Positions 17,030 through 26,114 of a stretch of DNA of 64,000 bases are shown here, piece after piece. Position 1 is the stretch's first letter. Each line of letters begins with the position of its first letter. Made by a program: the position numbers and the translations under genes. This DNA is from Phormidium tenue FACHB-886 (GTDB lineage Bacteria; Cyanobacteriota; Cyanobacteriia; Elainellales; Elainellaceae), in contig NZ_JACXWX010000003.1 of assembly GCF_014764505.1 (NCBI RefSeq), forward strand, positions 186,001-250,000, given 5' to 3'. The notes below the pieces were generated by a model that saw only the letters and a list, made by a program, of their open reading frames with translations, was not told where the DNA came from and searched no databases.

Positions 17030-19318
17030 CACGAGGGCTGGAACTCGCTTGAAGGCCGGCGTTCCCGATCGCTCGTCGATCCGCGCTTTAAAGATAACGT
17101 TCACCTCCGGGTAGAACATCAGGGCTGAGCCTTCGCGCACCATCCCCTGGATGATTTCTACGTTCTCTAGTTTTCCGGCATCTGCCTGTACGGTGACGCG
17201 ATCGTGTTCTTTTAGCCCAGCCCGACGAATATCCCCCGCATTCATCAAAATACAGTTGCGGTGCGGCATACCACGATAGCGATCGGCAATTTTGTAGACT
17301 ACCGTATTGTGCTGTGAGTAGCTGCGTCCGGTCATTAGCGCCACCACAATGCCGCGAGTTAATTCAGTAACGCCAAAGTCCGACGGGCTGGGCAATGACA
17401 GGTGGGGCAGCGGCGTAGGCATCATTTTGGCTTTGCCTGAAGCCGTGGCAAAGTAGGGCTGGGTGAAGATGCGATTGGCGATCGTAAATTCTTCCTGGGT
17501 GTCGTCGATCGCCCCAATTTTTTCATAGCCCGGAATCGTTTGGGCAATCAGCTGCCGCACGTATTGGGTATCTTGCAGCCTGCGCCAATCTACGGGATAG
17601 GTTCCGTGCAGCCGATGAGCAAGCTCCGAGAGGAATTCTACTTCTGAGATTAGATCGGCGTTCTTCAGGTGGGTGGTGCCTTCGTCGTTGAGCCGCACAA
17701 AATTGTTGCCGGACTCTGTGGTGGTTTTATGGGGATTCTCGAAGCGATTGAACACTGGAACGATGATCGTGTTTTGCTGGGCTAACCCGTGGAAGTGCCC
17801 CAGATTGGGCTTGGTGGCAAGGTAAACGATCGTCTCGATCTGGTTGAGGGCGCGTTTTGCCTGCCCTAAGTCAGGGTTGGCAGCGTACAGGTTGCCGCCC
17901 AAGCAGAGCAGTGTGTCCACTTTGTTTGCATCGGCAGCTTCGATCAGGGCACGAGTATCATAGCCCTGCGGCAAATCGAGCGATCGACCCAACAATGCTT
18001 CCAGCGCCGTTTTGATCTCCTGCTTCAGCGTTGCCGAAACGCCCATTGAGCCAAAGCCTTGCACATTGGAGTGCCCCCGGATAGGCATCACGCCTGCGCC
18101 CAGCTTGCCCGCCTGACCCGCCATCAGCGCCGTGTTGGCAATGCTGTAGATGTTATCCACTCCGTTGTCCTGCTGGGTCACCCCCATTGCCCAAGCAAAA
18201 ACCGCGCCTTGAGCCGTACCGATCATCGTTGCTGCTGCCGCAATTTCTTCTTGTGAGATGCCGCAAGTGTCTATAATCGTGTCCCAGTCCGTATTCTGGG
18301 CTTGCTCCATCACGGTTTGCCAGTCTTCGGTGTGCGCCTGCATAAAGTCCAGCTTGGCCAGCCCTTGCTCCAGCAGCGCTTTCTGAATGCCCACAAACAG
18401 GGCCACGTCGCTGCCTGGAATCACCTGCAGGTAAAGCGTGGCGATCTCGGAGCCTGGAAGCAGCGATCGCACCGGGAAGGCAGGCGAACCAAATTTGACC
18501 AGCCCCACCTCAATGACCGGATTGACCACAATGACTTTGCCACCACGATCGCGCAGCTTAATCAGCTCGTTCATCAACCGGGGATGATTGGCCGGTGCAT
18601 TGGAGCCAATCAGTACCACGCAGTCGGACTGCTTGAGGCTTTCCAGGCTGACGATCGAGGTGCTGGTACCAAAGACTTGTTTTAGCCCCACGGTAGAAGG
18701 GGCATGACATAGATCCGAGCAATCTGCCAGGTTGTTGGTGCCCAGCGTCCGCAGCATTAGCTGCAGCAGATAGGCTGCCTCATTGGACGATCGCCCAGAG
18801 CTGTAAGACGCGACCCGCTCAGGCGGTTTGCGAAAGCCCGCTTCGGTGAGCTGATAAATCTCTTCCCAGGAAATTCGCTCATAGCGATCGCTGCCTGCTC
18901 TGAGGATGACTGGATAGCTGAGCCGACCGAGGCGATCGGCTTCTAGAGAGGAGAGCTGCTGCAGTTCGGCGATCGAGTAGTTTGCAAAGAAATCATCTGG
19001 CACAGCCGGCATAATCTCTGCGGAGATCGCCTCGACGCTCTTGGCGCAGCGCTGCAGCTTTTCGCCGTCTTCGTTGGTGAATCCGCCTTTTTGTCCGCCT
19101 GTTCCCCAGGCGCAAGACAAGCAGGCGCTGTTGTGCAACAGGGTTTGCCAGAGCTTGGGCGCTTCTGGGGAGAGGGTGTGGGCTGCCCAATATTCAATAA
19201 TCGGCAAACCGCCACCCATCGCAGGCGAATTAGGGTTGGCTTGGATTTCGTGGAGGGCGCGATTCTCTGGAAGAGGGGCATTCTCGCCGGCTTGTGTCGC
19301 CTCTGGTTGCGTTTCCAT
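17021..19318 (-). CDS. FdhF/YdeP-family molybdopterin oxidoreductase
   Basis: This 765-residue protein belongs to the molybdopterin oxidoreductase superfamily, FdhF/YdeP branch. An N-terminal CLSCAWGTGG segment with cysteines, the pterin-binding SDLCHAPSTVGLKQVFG and VLIGSNAPANHPR, and a C-terminal molydopterin dinucleotide-binding domain (VVALMTGRSYSQHNT, HDRVTVQAD) are visible. The classical N-terminal four-cysteine iron-sulfur motif of formate dehydrogenases is not complete. YdeP proteins have uncertain substrates; formate oxidation is not assured. Start at ATG 19318. A molybdenum-cofactor gene (moaB) lies 4.8 kb away but not in the same unit. No membrane or export signal is seen, so it is probably cytoplasmic. 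Confidence 0.85.
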   Translation of the reverse strand: METQPEATQAGENAPLPENRALHEIQANPNSPAMGGGLPIIEYWAAHTLSPEAPKLWQTLLHNSACLSCAWGTGGQKGGFTNEDGEKLQRCAKSVEAISAEIMPAVPDDFFANYSIAELQQLSSLEADRLGRLSYPVILRAGSDRYERISWEEIYQLTEAGFRKPPERVASYSSGRSSNEAAYLLQLMLRTLGTNNLADCSDLCHAPSTVGLKQVFGTSTSIVSLESLKQSDCVVLIGSNAPANHPRLMNELIKLRDRGGKVIVVNPVIEVGLVKFGSPAFPVRSLLPGSEIATLYLQVIPGSDVALFVGIQKALLEQGLAKLDFMQAHTEDWQTVMEQAQNTDWDTIIDTCGISQEEIAAAATMIGTAQGAVFAWAMGVTQQDNGVDNIYSIANTALMAGQAGKLGAGVMPIRGHSNVQGFGSMGVSATLKQEIKTALEALLGRSLDLPQGYDTRALIEAADANKVDTLLCLGGNLYAANPDLGQAKRALNQIETIVYLATKPNLGHFHGLAQQNTIIVPVFNRFENPHKTTTESGNNFVRLNDEGTTHLKNADLISEVEFLSELAHRLHGTYPVDWRRLQDTQYVRQLIAQTIPGYEKIGAIDDTQEEFTIANRIFTQPYFATASGKAKMMPTPLPHLSLPSPSDFGVTELTRGIVVALMTGRSYSQHNTVVYKIADRYRGMPHRNCILMNAGDIRRAGLKEHDRVTVQADAGKLENVEIIQGMVREGSALMFYPEVNVIFKARIDERSGTPAFKRVPALVYA

Positions 19319-19364
19319 GCCTTTCCCCCTGCCGTAGATTGCCCAAACCGACTGTATCTACATT

Positions 19365-21176
19365 CTAGGCTGGAACCACGACTCGCTCAGTCCCAGACAA
19401 GCCAAACGCCGCATGCACCGCCTGCAGCGCCCGCACGCCATCTTCCTCGTCTACCACACAGCTAATCTTGATCTCAGAGGTGGCGATCATCTGGATATTA
19501 ATGCGCTCGGCTGCTAGCGCCTCAAACATGCGGGCTGCTACCCCTGGCTGCCCCACCATGCCCATTCCCACAATGCTGACTTTGGCAATTGCCCGATCCA
19601 CCACAATTTCACCGCAGCCCACCTCCGGAGCCGCCTGCCGCAGCGCAGCACAAGCCTCATCTGCATCACTCTGCGGCACCGTAAAGGCAATGTCGCGGGT
19701 GGCTACACCATCCACCAAGCGGCAGCGCTGCGACTGGATGATCATATCGACGCTGATATTGTGGTCTGCCAGCAAGCGAAAGATTTCAGCCGCCATGCCG
19801 GGGCGATCGGGCACATGCCGAATTGCCAGCCGCGCCTGTTTGAGATCAAGGGCAGCTCCCCGCACCGGCTCTGGATTGACTTGCCGTTCCACATGCGGAT
19901 CGCGCACCGGCGAACTTTCCACCTGAAATGCCTGACATAGGGCTGCCACCGCTCGATCGCAGTCTTCAGCCGCTACCGCACAGCTAATTTTGACCTCAGA
20001 GGTGGAGATCATCTGGATGTTAATGCCTGCTGCCGCCAGCGTAGAAAACATTTCTGCTGCCACGCCCGGTCGTCCAATCATGCCAGCTCCAGCCAGGCTC
20101 ACCTTTGCCATCTGCCGTTCTACCAGCACTTCCGCTTCGCCTGAATCTGGATCGACTGCATTCCGGAGGGCGGGCGCGATCGCCGCTGCCACTGCTTCTG
20201 CTCGGTTTAACGAATGCTTTGTGACCGTAAAGGCAATGTCATTTGTGTTGCCCTCGTGAATCGATTGAATAATCAAATCCACATCCAGATCTTGACGAGC
20301 AATTTCGCCAAACAGCCGTGCTGCCACACCGGGGCGATCGGGAACCCGCAGCATAGCGATCTTCGCTTGATCGGTGTCAAACTCTACCGCATCAACCGGA
20401 TGCACGATCTCTAACCCTTCCAGGGGGCGGGGCTGCGGCACAGGCGACAGCACCCGCGTTCCAGGATCGTCCGTCCAGCTAGAGCGCACGACGAGCAGCA
20501 CGCCATAGTTGCGAGCAATTTCCACCGCACGTGGATGCAGCACTTTTGCCCCGAGGCTGGCTAGCTCCAGCATTTCGTCAGACGTAATCTCGCTCATGAG
20601 CTGGGCATTGGGTACAAGGCGAGGATCAGTTGTGAGAATGCCTGGAACATCGGTATAAATTTCGCAGGCGTCGGCTTTGAGGGCAGCTGCTAGCGCCACC
20701 GCTGACGTGTCAGAACCGCCTCGTCCCAGCGTTGTAATTTCCAAATCGATCGGGCTGCTAACCCCCTGGAATCCGGCAACCACCACCACCCGCCCCGCCT
20801 GCAGATGTTGCTCTATGCGCTCGGTGGCAATACTTAAAATCCGGGCGCGGGTGTGTTCTGCCTCTGTCACAATGCCCACCTGTGCTCCCGTCAAGGAGAT
20901 CGCAGGCTGCCCTAATTCTTGCAGCGCCATGCTCATCAGAGCGATCGACACCTGCTCCCCGGTTGACAGCAGCATATCCATCTCCCGCCGGCTGGGCGTG
21001 ACGGCGAGCTGATGCGCCAATTTCACTAGCCCATCGGTGGTTTTGCCCATGGCCGACACCACCACGACCACCGAGTGCCCCGCCTGTGCTGACTTGACCA
21101 CTCGCTGCGCCACTGCCTGAATTCGTTCAACCGAGCCAACCGACGTACCACCGTACTTCTGGACGATCAGTGCCAT
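19365..21176 (-). CDS. lysC: Aspartate kinase with four ACT domains
   Basis: This 603-residue enzyme phosphorylates L-aspartate, the first step to lysine, threonine and methionine. The kinase domain starts IVQKYGGTSVGS and contains TLGRGGSDTSAVALAAAL and TDVPGILTTDPR. After about residue 265 come two tandem pairs of ACT domains, seen as the repeated motifs VPDRPGVAARLFGEIA, GMIGRPGVAAEMFSTLA, VPDRPGMAAEIFRLLA and GMVGQPGVAARMFEALA. The four-ACT form is typical of cyanobacteria and mediates feedback by lysine and threonine. Start at ATG 21176; it diverges from dnaX across a 317-base intergenic region. Confidence 0.96.
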   Translation of the reverse strand: MALIVQKYGGTSVGSVERIQAVAQRVVKSAQAGHSVVVVVSAMGKTTDGLVKLAHQLAVTPSRREMDMLLSTGEQVSIALMSMALQELGQPAISLTGAQVGIVTEAEHTRARILSIATERIEQHLQAGRVVVVAGFQGVSSPIDLEITTLGRGGSDTSAVALAAALKADACEIYTDVPGILTTDPRLVPNAQLMSEITSDEMLELASLGAKVLHPRAVEIARNYGVLLVVRSSWTDDPGTRVLSPVPQPRPLEGLEIVHPVDAVEFDTDQAKIAMLRVPDRPGVAARLFGEIARQDLDVDLIIQSIHEGNTNDIAFTVTKHSLNRAEAVAAAIAPALRNAVDPDSGEAEVLVERQMAKVSLAGAGMIGRPGVAAEMFSTLAAAGINIQMISTSEVKISCAVAAEDCDRAVAALCQAFQVESSPVRDPHVERQVNPEPVRGAALDLKQARLAIRHVPDRPGMAAEIFRLLADHNISVDMIIQSQRCRLVDGVATRDIAFTVPQSDADEACAALRQAAPEVGCGEIVVDRAIAKVSIVGMGMVGQPGVAARMFEALAAERINIQMIATSEIKISCVVDEEDGVRALQAVHAAFGLSGTERVVVPA

Positions 21177-21415
21177 AATGCCCTACCTCTAGCCGTTCCT
21201 CCGGGTCGGGTTCTGGGGCCAGGTTCAGGAAGGGTTCGCAACTTCGTTGACTTGCGACCTACTCACAGAGGGCTGACGGCTGAGAATGACCCTGAGGCGA
21301 TCAAACGCTATCTCTACAGCCTCTTAAGGTAACAGAATTTCAGGCATTCAGGCGCACTCAGCTGCCTGAAATCTTCGGGGTCACTGCACCTAAATTTCCA
21401 AATTTGCGCTAATAC

Positions 21416-21445
21416 TAACTGGTACAAAGATAACTGGTACAAAGA
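21416..21445. repeat. 15-base perfect tandem duplication upstream of dnaX
   Basis: Two adjacent copies of TAACTGGTACAAAGA end 48 bases before the dnaX start, inside the lysC-dnaX divergent region (21177-21493). No other clear site was seen there. Confidence 0.95.
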
Positions 21446-21493
21446 TATCGCTGATATCGCCCCGCTAGCCGCCCTTCATCCCTCACTCCCCTC

Positions 21494-23563
21494 ATGGCTT
21501 ACGAACCGCTCCACCACAAATATCGCCCCCAGACCTTTGCTGAACTGGTGGGGCAAGCCGCGATCGCCACCACGCTCACCAATGCCCTGCGGCAGCAGCG
21601 GATCGCCCCTGCCTATTTGTTTACAGGAGCCAGAGGAACCGGCAAAACATCCAGCGCCCGGATTTTGGCAAAATCGCTCAACTGCCTCAATTCAGATGTG
21701 CCTACCGAGCAGCCCTGCGGCATTTGTGAGGCTTGCCGATCGATCGCCAATGGCTCTGCCCTGGATGTGATTGAGATTGATGCTGCTAGCAATACCGGGG
21801 TAGACAACATCCGAGAATTGATTGAACGATCGCAGTTTGCGCCGGTGCAGTGTCGCTACAAGGTGTATGTGGTGGATGAATGCCATATGCTCAGCACTGC
21901 CGCCTTCAATGCCCTGCTGAAGACCCTTGAAGAACCCCCCGATCGCGTTGTCTTTGTCCTCGCGACTACCGACCCTCAGCGCGTTCTTCCCACTATCATC
22001 TCTCGCTGTCAGCGTTTTGACTTCCGCCGCATCCCGCTAGAAGCCATGGTGGCGCACTTGAGCAAAATCGCCCAGCAAGAGTCGATTGCCATCGCCCCTG
22101 AAGCGATCCAGCTGATTGCTCAAATCTCCCAGGGTGGCTTACGCGATGCCGAAAGCCTGCTTGACCAGCTCAGCTTGCTGGAAGGGCAAATTACCGTCGA
22201 GCGCGTTTGGGATTTAGTGGGAGCTGTTCCAGAACGAGACTTGCTGACGCTGCTCCAGGCGATCGCTGCTAGCGATGCCACTACCGTAATTGAGCAAACC
22301 CGCCGCCTCATGGATCGCGGGCGCGAACCGCTCACCGTCTTGCAAAACCTGGCCAGCTTCTATCGGGATTTGCTGATTGCCAAAACTGCGCCCGATCGCC
22401 TCGATTTAGTGGCACTCACGCCTCCCACCTGGAAAGACCTCTGCCAGTTTGCCGAAACTCTGGAGATCCAGACGATCCTGACCGGTCAGCAACGCCTGCG
22501 CGAAAGCGAAGTGCAGGTCAAAAATAGCACTCAGCCCCGCCTGTGGCTAGAAGTGACGTTGACCGGGCTACTTCCCTCGGCGATCGGGTTAGATATGGTG
22601 TATCCAGTTCCCACCCGCAATGGCAAAGCGAGATCGCCCCAGCCCACGCCGTCCAGCCCCACTCCCCCACAGCCCAGCCAGCCCCCTACAGCAGTTGCCC
22701 CAGCCTCACCGCCCAGCCCAATCTCACCGCCTAGCTCACCGCCCAGCTCAATCTCACCGCCTAGCCCACCGCCCACTGCACCTCAACCCTCGTTTGAAGC
22801 TGAAGCTGACGATCCAGCACCAGTCGATGAAGACGTACAAGCTCCTCAGCAAGAGCCTGCGGCAGAGTCACCTGCTGCAGCGGCTCGAGCAGATGCGGCT
22901 GCCCTCCAGCAAATTTGGGATAACATCTTGAATCGGCTCCAGCGGCTAACTCATGCCCTGTTTCGTCAGCAGGGCTGTTTGCTTGCCTTCGATGGAGCAC
23001 AGGCAAGGGTCGGCATTAGCTCACAGCCTTTGTTTGGCATGGCAAAGCAGCAGCTTCCCAGTGTAGAAGCAGCCTTTGAGCAGCTCTATGGTCACAAAAT
23101 AAGAGTCAGTATTGAGGTGACCAATCTGCCTAGCCCAGCTGCGACAGCCGAAGCAGATGCTGCCCCTCCTCCCCAAGCTGGGACTGTCGCAGCTATGCCA
23201 AACGCTTCTAACGCTTCTAAAGATCGCCCTATCGTCAAGGAGCCGAATGCTCCACACTCTCCCCGCACAGGCGCCGAGTCTAGCTCAGCACAAGCCGATC
23301 GCCCTGCCTATGCTGCCCCATCCAACCCTCCTCCACTTACTGCGCTCCCGAGCCCCAGCAACGTTTCCTTGCCTGTGGTTGAAGAAGACCTTGTGAGCAG
23401 AGCTGCCAAAAGCGTGGCACAGATGTTCAATGGGCAAATCATTGACCTGGAAGAGGAAACCCCGATCGATCCAGCATTGCCATCCCTCAATACCAGCCCT
23501 ACTGATCACGTTGCTCAACTAGAAGGGGATTCTGAGGATTCTGAGGAGGATGTCCCCTTTTAG
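21494..23563 (+). CDS. dnaX: DNA polymerase III subunit gamma/tau
   Basis: This 689-residue clamp-loader ATPase has Walker A GARGTGKT (residues 45-52), zinc cysteines C64, C75, C78 and C81, Walker B VVDECHML, and sensor 1 LATTDP. Domains I-III span about 360 residues. A Pro/Ser-rich linker (about 375-430), encoded partly by two copies of a 30-base unit, leads to a C-terminal domain (AALQQIWDNILNRLQRL) like that of other cyanobacterial DnaX proteins. There is no intein, although some cyanobacterial dnaX genes carry one. Start at ATG 21494. The stop is covered by a 17-base tandem duplication. The linker makes exact domain limits uncertain. Confidence 0.95.
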   Translation: MAYEPLHHKYRPQTFAELVGQAAIATTLTNALRQQRIAPAYLFTGARGTGKTSSARILAKSLNCLNSDVPTEQPCGICEACRSIANGSALDVIEIDAASNTGVDNIRELIERSQFAPVQCRYKVYVVDECHMLSTAAFNALLKTLEEPPDRVVFVLATTDPQRVLPTIISRCQRFDFRRIPLEAMVAHLSKIAQQESIAIAPEAIQLIAQISQGGLRDAESLLDQLSLLEGQITVERVWDLVGAVPERDLLTLLQAIAASDATTVIEQTRRLMDRGREPLTVLQNLASFYRDLLIAKTAPDRLDLVALTPPTWKDLCQFAETLEIQTILTGQQRLRESEVQVKNSTQPRLWLEVTLTGLLPSAIGLDMVYPVPTRNGKARSPQPTPSSPTPPQPSQPPTAVAPASPPSPISPPSSPPSSISPPSPPPTAPQPSFEAEADDPAPVDEDVQAPQQEPAAESPAAAARADAAALQQIWDNILNRLQRLTHALFRQQGCLLAFDGAQARVGISSQPLFGMAKQQLPSVEAAFEQLYGHKIRVSIEVTNLPSPAATAEADAAPPPQAGTVAAMPNASNASKDRPIVKEPNAPHSPRTGAESSSAQADRPAYAAPSNPPPLTALPSPSNVSLPVVEEDLVSRAAKSVAQMFNGQIIDLEEETPIDPALPSLNTSPTDHVAQLEGDSEDSEEDVPF
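22709..22768 (+). repeat. 30-base tandem repeat in the dnaX linker
   Basis: Two 30-base units beginning CCGCCCAGC encode the Pro/Ser-rich segment PPSPISPPSS and PPSSISPPSP. The period keeps frame, so linker length can vary without loss of function. Confidence 0.8.
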
Positions 23564-23579
23564 AGGATGTCCCCTTTTA
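23546..23579. repeat. 17-base perfect tandem duplication across the dnaX stop codon
   Basis: GAGGATGTCCCCTTTTA is repeated perfectly at 23546-23562 and 23563-23579. The TAG stop (23561-23563) lies on the junction. The 17-base period is out of frame. Confidence 0.97.
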
Positions 23580-23593
23580 ACAGATACAGATAC

Positions 23594-23623
23594 AGCTAGG
23601 TGCGGCTGCAACATCACCTAGCT
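23594..23623 (+). terminator. Hairpin downstream of dnaX
   Basis: Nine-base arms AGCTAGGTG and CACCTAGCT flank a 12-base loop 30 bases after the dnaX stop. No strong T-run follows, so termination may be partial. Confidence 0.45.
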
Positions 23624-23695
23624 CGATAAAACTAGCAATGCCAAAAAATGGGAAAATAGATTAAGCCAACGTAAATAATCGTTAAGGAAAACAGC

Positions 23696-24031
23696 ATGGC
23701 AGAAATTCAGTTTTCTAGAGGTGTGACCGAAGAAGTTGTGCCTGATGTTCGAATGACTCGCTCTAAAGACGGCAACAATGGGCAGGCAATCTTCTACTTT
23801 CAAAATCCCAAAGCCTTAAATAGTGAAAGTACCGACGACATCACTGGCATGTACATGATCGATGAAGAAGGCGAAATCTCAACTCGGAACGTTAACGCTA
23901 AATTCATTAACGGTAAGCCGGATGGTCTAGAAGCCGTTTACGTGATGAAAAGCGTAGCCGATTGGGATCGCTTTATGCGGTTTATGGAGCGCTATGCCGA
24001 AGAAAACGACTTAGGCTTCAACAAAGCTTAA
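23696..24031 (+). CDS. psb28: Photosystem II assembly protein Psb28
   Basis: This 111-residue protein is Psb28, a small soluble factor on the cytoplasmic face that binds photosystem II assembly intermediates (CP43-less RC47) and is absent from the mature complex. Family hallmarks are the opening [20 protein letters not shown], then [13 protein letters not shown] and the ending [19 protein letters not shown]. Length is normal. The ATG is preceded by TAAGGAAAA as a ribosome-binding site. It lies 132 bases downstream of dnaX and 85 upstream of moaB on the same strand. It is the clearest marker that the source is an oxygenic phototroph. Confidence 0.97.
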   Translation: MAEIQFSRGVTEEVVPDVRMTRSKDGNNGQAIFYFQNPKALNSESTDDITGMYMIDEEGEISTRNVNAKFINGKPDGLEAVYVMKSVADWDRFMRFMERYAEENDLGFNKA

Positions 24032-24116
24032 ACGCAAGGTGGGATGTGGGAACCACACAGCCTAACGCTTAAAATCAGGCAAATCATAAACCTTTTTCAT
24101 CCCCCATCCCTCCCCC

Positions 24117-24620
24117 ATGTCACATACACCCCATCCCGATCCCCAGCCAATCTCCCTCCAGTGCGCCGTCATCACGGTAAGCGACACCCGATCGCCAGCC
24201 ACCGATCGCAGTGGGCAGCTGATTCAGGAATTGCTTCAAGCTGCGGGGCACCAAATTGTAGATTACTTGCTGGTGAAGGACGAACCCGCTCAAATCCAAA
24301 CCCAGCTCAAGCGTCTGGGGCAGCAATTGGATCTCAATGCCGTCATTCTCAACGGGGGAACAGGCATTGCACCTAGAGACACCACCTACGATGCGATCGA
24401 GCAGCTCCTCGATAAAACACTGCCCGGATTTGGTGAAATTTTTCGTTGGCTCAGCTACCAAGACATCGGCTCGCGAGCAATTGCCTCTCGATCGATTGCC
24501 GGGGTCTATCAAGGCAAGCTTATTTTCTCGCTGCCCGGATCAAGCAATGCTGTTCGGTTGGCAATGGAAAAACTAATTTTGCCAGAGCTGGCGCATCTAG
24601 TACGGCAGCTGCAGCCTTAA
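24117..24620 (+). CDS. moaB: Molybdenum cofactor biosynthesis protein MoaB
   Basis: This 167-residue protein matches the MogA/MoaB family, which adenylates molybdopterin before molybdate insertion. Motifs visible are AVITVSDTRSPATDRSG near the start, the conserved LNGGTGIAPRDTT, and a C-terminal IFSLPGSSNAVRLAMEKLILPELAH. Length fits MoaB. Start at ATG 24117. It ends one base before the convergent membrane-protein gene, so there is no intergenic space. The product is needed by molybdoenzymes such as nitrate reductase and possibly the YdeP-like protein in this window. Confidence 0.92.
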   Translation: MSHTPHPDPQPISLQCAVITVSDTRSPATDRSGQLIQELLQAAGHQIVDYLLVKDEPAQIQTQLKRLGQQLDLNAVILNGGTGIAPRDTTYDAIEQLLDKTLPGFGEIFRWLSYQDIGSRAIASRSIAGVYQGKLIFSLPGSSNAVRLAMEKLILPELAHLVRQLQP

Positions 24621-25283
24621 TCAACGACGGCGATCGCGGCGGCGTTGCCCGATCTCTTTGCTCATTTCCAAAAACGCATCGTGTCTTAAGTAAGGATAAT
24701 CTGAGATCCAGAGATTGCATTCTGGCAAATAAACGTCTGACACTTTGTTAATAAGGCTTAGATCTGGTCGGCTAGACATCACGACCATCTCCGCAATATC
24801 GCCAACCCGAATTGCACGGTGCTCGCGCTTCAGCGGCACTAGCAGCTTCGTCTCAAACCCGCCCTTATCCCCCACAATCAGATTCAACCGCCGCTCGCGG
24901 TTCTCCACAATTACCAGCTCGCCCAGCTTGTTCACCGTTTCTTCCTTGCCAACCAGCTCTTCTGAAACAAATCGATCCAGCACTCTTCCTTGCCAAAAGC
25001 CACTGTATCGATAGCTGCGACACTCCAGATTCCGTCGACTGGCGAAATACACCGGACTCCAAAGCCAGTAAAAAGCTACCCCAAACCCCAACGTGAAGGA
25101 GATCCACCACAGGTCATCGCCCAGAAAGAGCTGAAGAATAGATGCTGCCACCACACCTGCCACGGAGATTAACAACCGCCGCAGAAAATCGGGCAGCTTT
25201 CCCCAGGCGTGTTTGTACTGGTCGCCTGTTGCAACTCTGGGAATCAGCTCCTCAAATTTTTGGCGCGTTAGGGGAATTAACAT
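24621..25283 (-). CDS. Conserved cyanobacterial membrane protein
   Basis: From the ATG at 25283 this is a 220-residue protein with two adjacent membrane helices (residues 37-55 ISVAGVVAASILQLFLG and 58-80) followed by a cytoplasmic domain of about 140 residues ending QRRRDRRR. An upstream in-frame start at 25496 would add 71 residues lacking family character. The family is widespread in cyanobacteria and is often labelled a phosphate transporter permease in databases, but I see no transporter motif supporting that. The domain after the helices, with VIVENRERRLNLIVGDK, suggests a beta-rich fold. Function is unknown. Confidence 0.75.
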   Translation of the reverse strand: MLIPLTRQKFEELIPRVATGDQYKHAWGKLPDFLRRLLISVAGVVAASILQLFLGDDLWWISFTLGFGVAFYWLWSPVYFASRRNLECRSYRYSGFWQGRVLDRFVSEELVGKEETVNKLGELVIVENRERRLNLIVGDKGGFETKLLVPLKREHRAIRVGDIAEMVVMSSRPDLSLINKVSDVYLPECNLWISDYPYLRHDAFLEMSKEIGQRRRDRRR

Positions 25284-25576
25284 AGTCCAGCAGTGCAACA
25301 CATTGACTTCACTGAATTTGAGCCTAGCATTTCTGCCAGTGGGTTTGCGTAGAACGAGATTAAATCCATTGGCGAATGTAAATCTACGGAAGTTGGCGAT
25401 CGCCTGCGTATACTCTCTGCTCAAAAGTTCCGTACTTGTCTCTAAGCCAAAGCCAGACCCTACAGGACACAATGAATTTACTTCTGGAGAACGCAACGTT
25501 CAGAAGGGCTAGGCAGTCAGGGGGCAATTCGGCTGTTTAGTTCATCTGGTTAAGCTAGCGTCCTTACAGGTGATTC

Positions 25577-25618
25577 ATTGCCTGACCTTGGGGGCTTATA
25601 GGGTCAGGCAATTTTTTT
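25577..25618 (+). terminator. Strong terminator-like hairpin on the plus strand with no gene
   Basis: Eleven-base arms ATTGCCTGACC and GGTCAGGCAAT flank a 14-base loop and are followed by a run of seven T on the plus strand. Both flanking genes are on the minus strand, so it either ends an unannotated plus-strand transcript or acts on the DUF2127 transcript without a U-run. The rest of 25284-25652 shows no gene. Confidence 0.65.
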
Positions 25619-25652
25619 GGACAAAACGGCTGCCCCATTGGAGCAAGCAGCT

Positions 25653-26114
25653 TTAGGACGTTTGGCGTTTGGTCTTCAGGAAGCGGTACAGCACATAGCC
25701 CAGACTGAGGAGATTCGCAACAAACGTCACCCATTTTAGTAAAGAAGCCCCTTGCAGCAGCTCGTAGATTTCTGGCGGCAGGCTGAGGCTCAGCAGCGCT
25801 ATCACCAGCAGTTCTGCCCAAACTTTCTCATACCATAAGCCGATCGCCTCAATAGCCGTCACTATGGCATAAGCTGCGGTGGCAATCCCGCTTAACTTCA
25901 GCGTTCGCGGCGTTAAATCAAGCAGTCTGCTGAGCAACCAGCCAACGATCGCTTCCTTGCCTGCTTCCACAAAATGAGCTTCAGCAAACGCCTGCAAAGC
26001 ACGATGATGTGCCAGCGTCAGAAAGATAGCAACTGCTGCTGATGCAAGCACTGCGGCAGCAAAGACTTTGTAAACGACGATCGCTACTAGACCGATCGGG
26101 CGTTTCCTTCTCAT
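25653..26114 (-). CDS. DUF2127 family membrane protein
   Basis: This 153-residue protein has four predicted membrane helices (about residues 8-30, 73-93, 100-118 and 122-142) and matches the DUF2127 pattern, with [17 protein letters not shown] near the start and [13 protein letters not shown] in the third helix. The function of DUF2127 proteins is unknown. Its start overlaps the end of dapB by four bases (ATGA), so the two genes are likely one operon and translationally coupled. No charged catalytic cluster is visible within the membrane region. Confidence 0.8.
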   Translation of the reverse strand: MRRKRPIGLVAIVVYKVFAAAVLASAAVAIFLTLAHHRALQAFAEAHFVEAGKEAIVGWLLSRLLDLTPRTLKLSGIATAAYAIVTAIEAIGLWYEKVWAELLVIALLSLSLPPEIYELLQGASLLKWVTFVANLLSLGYVLYRFLKTKRQTS

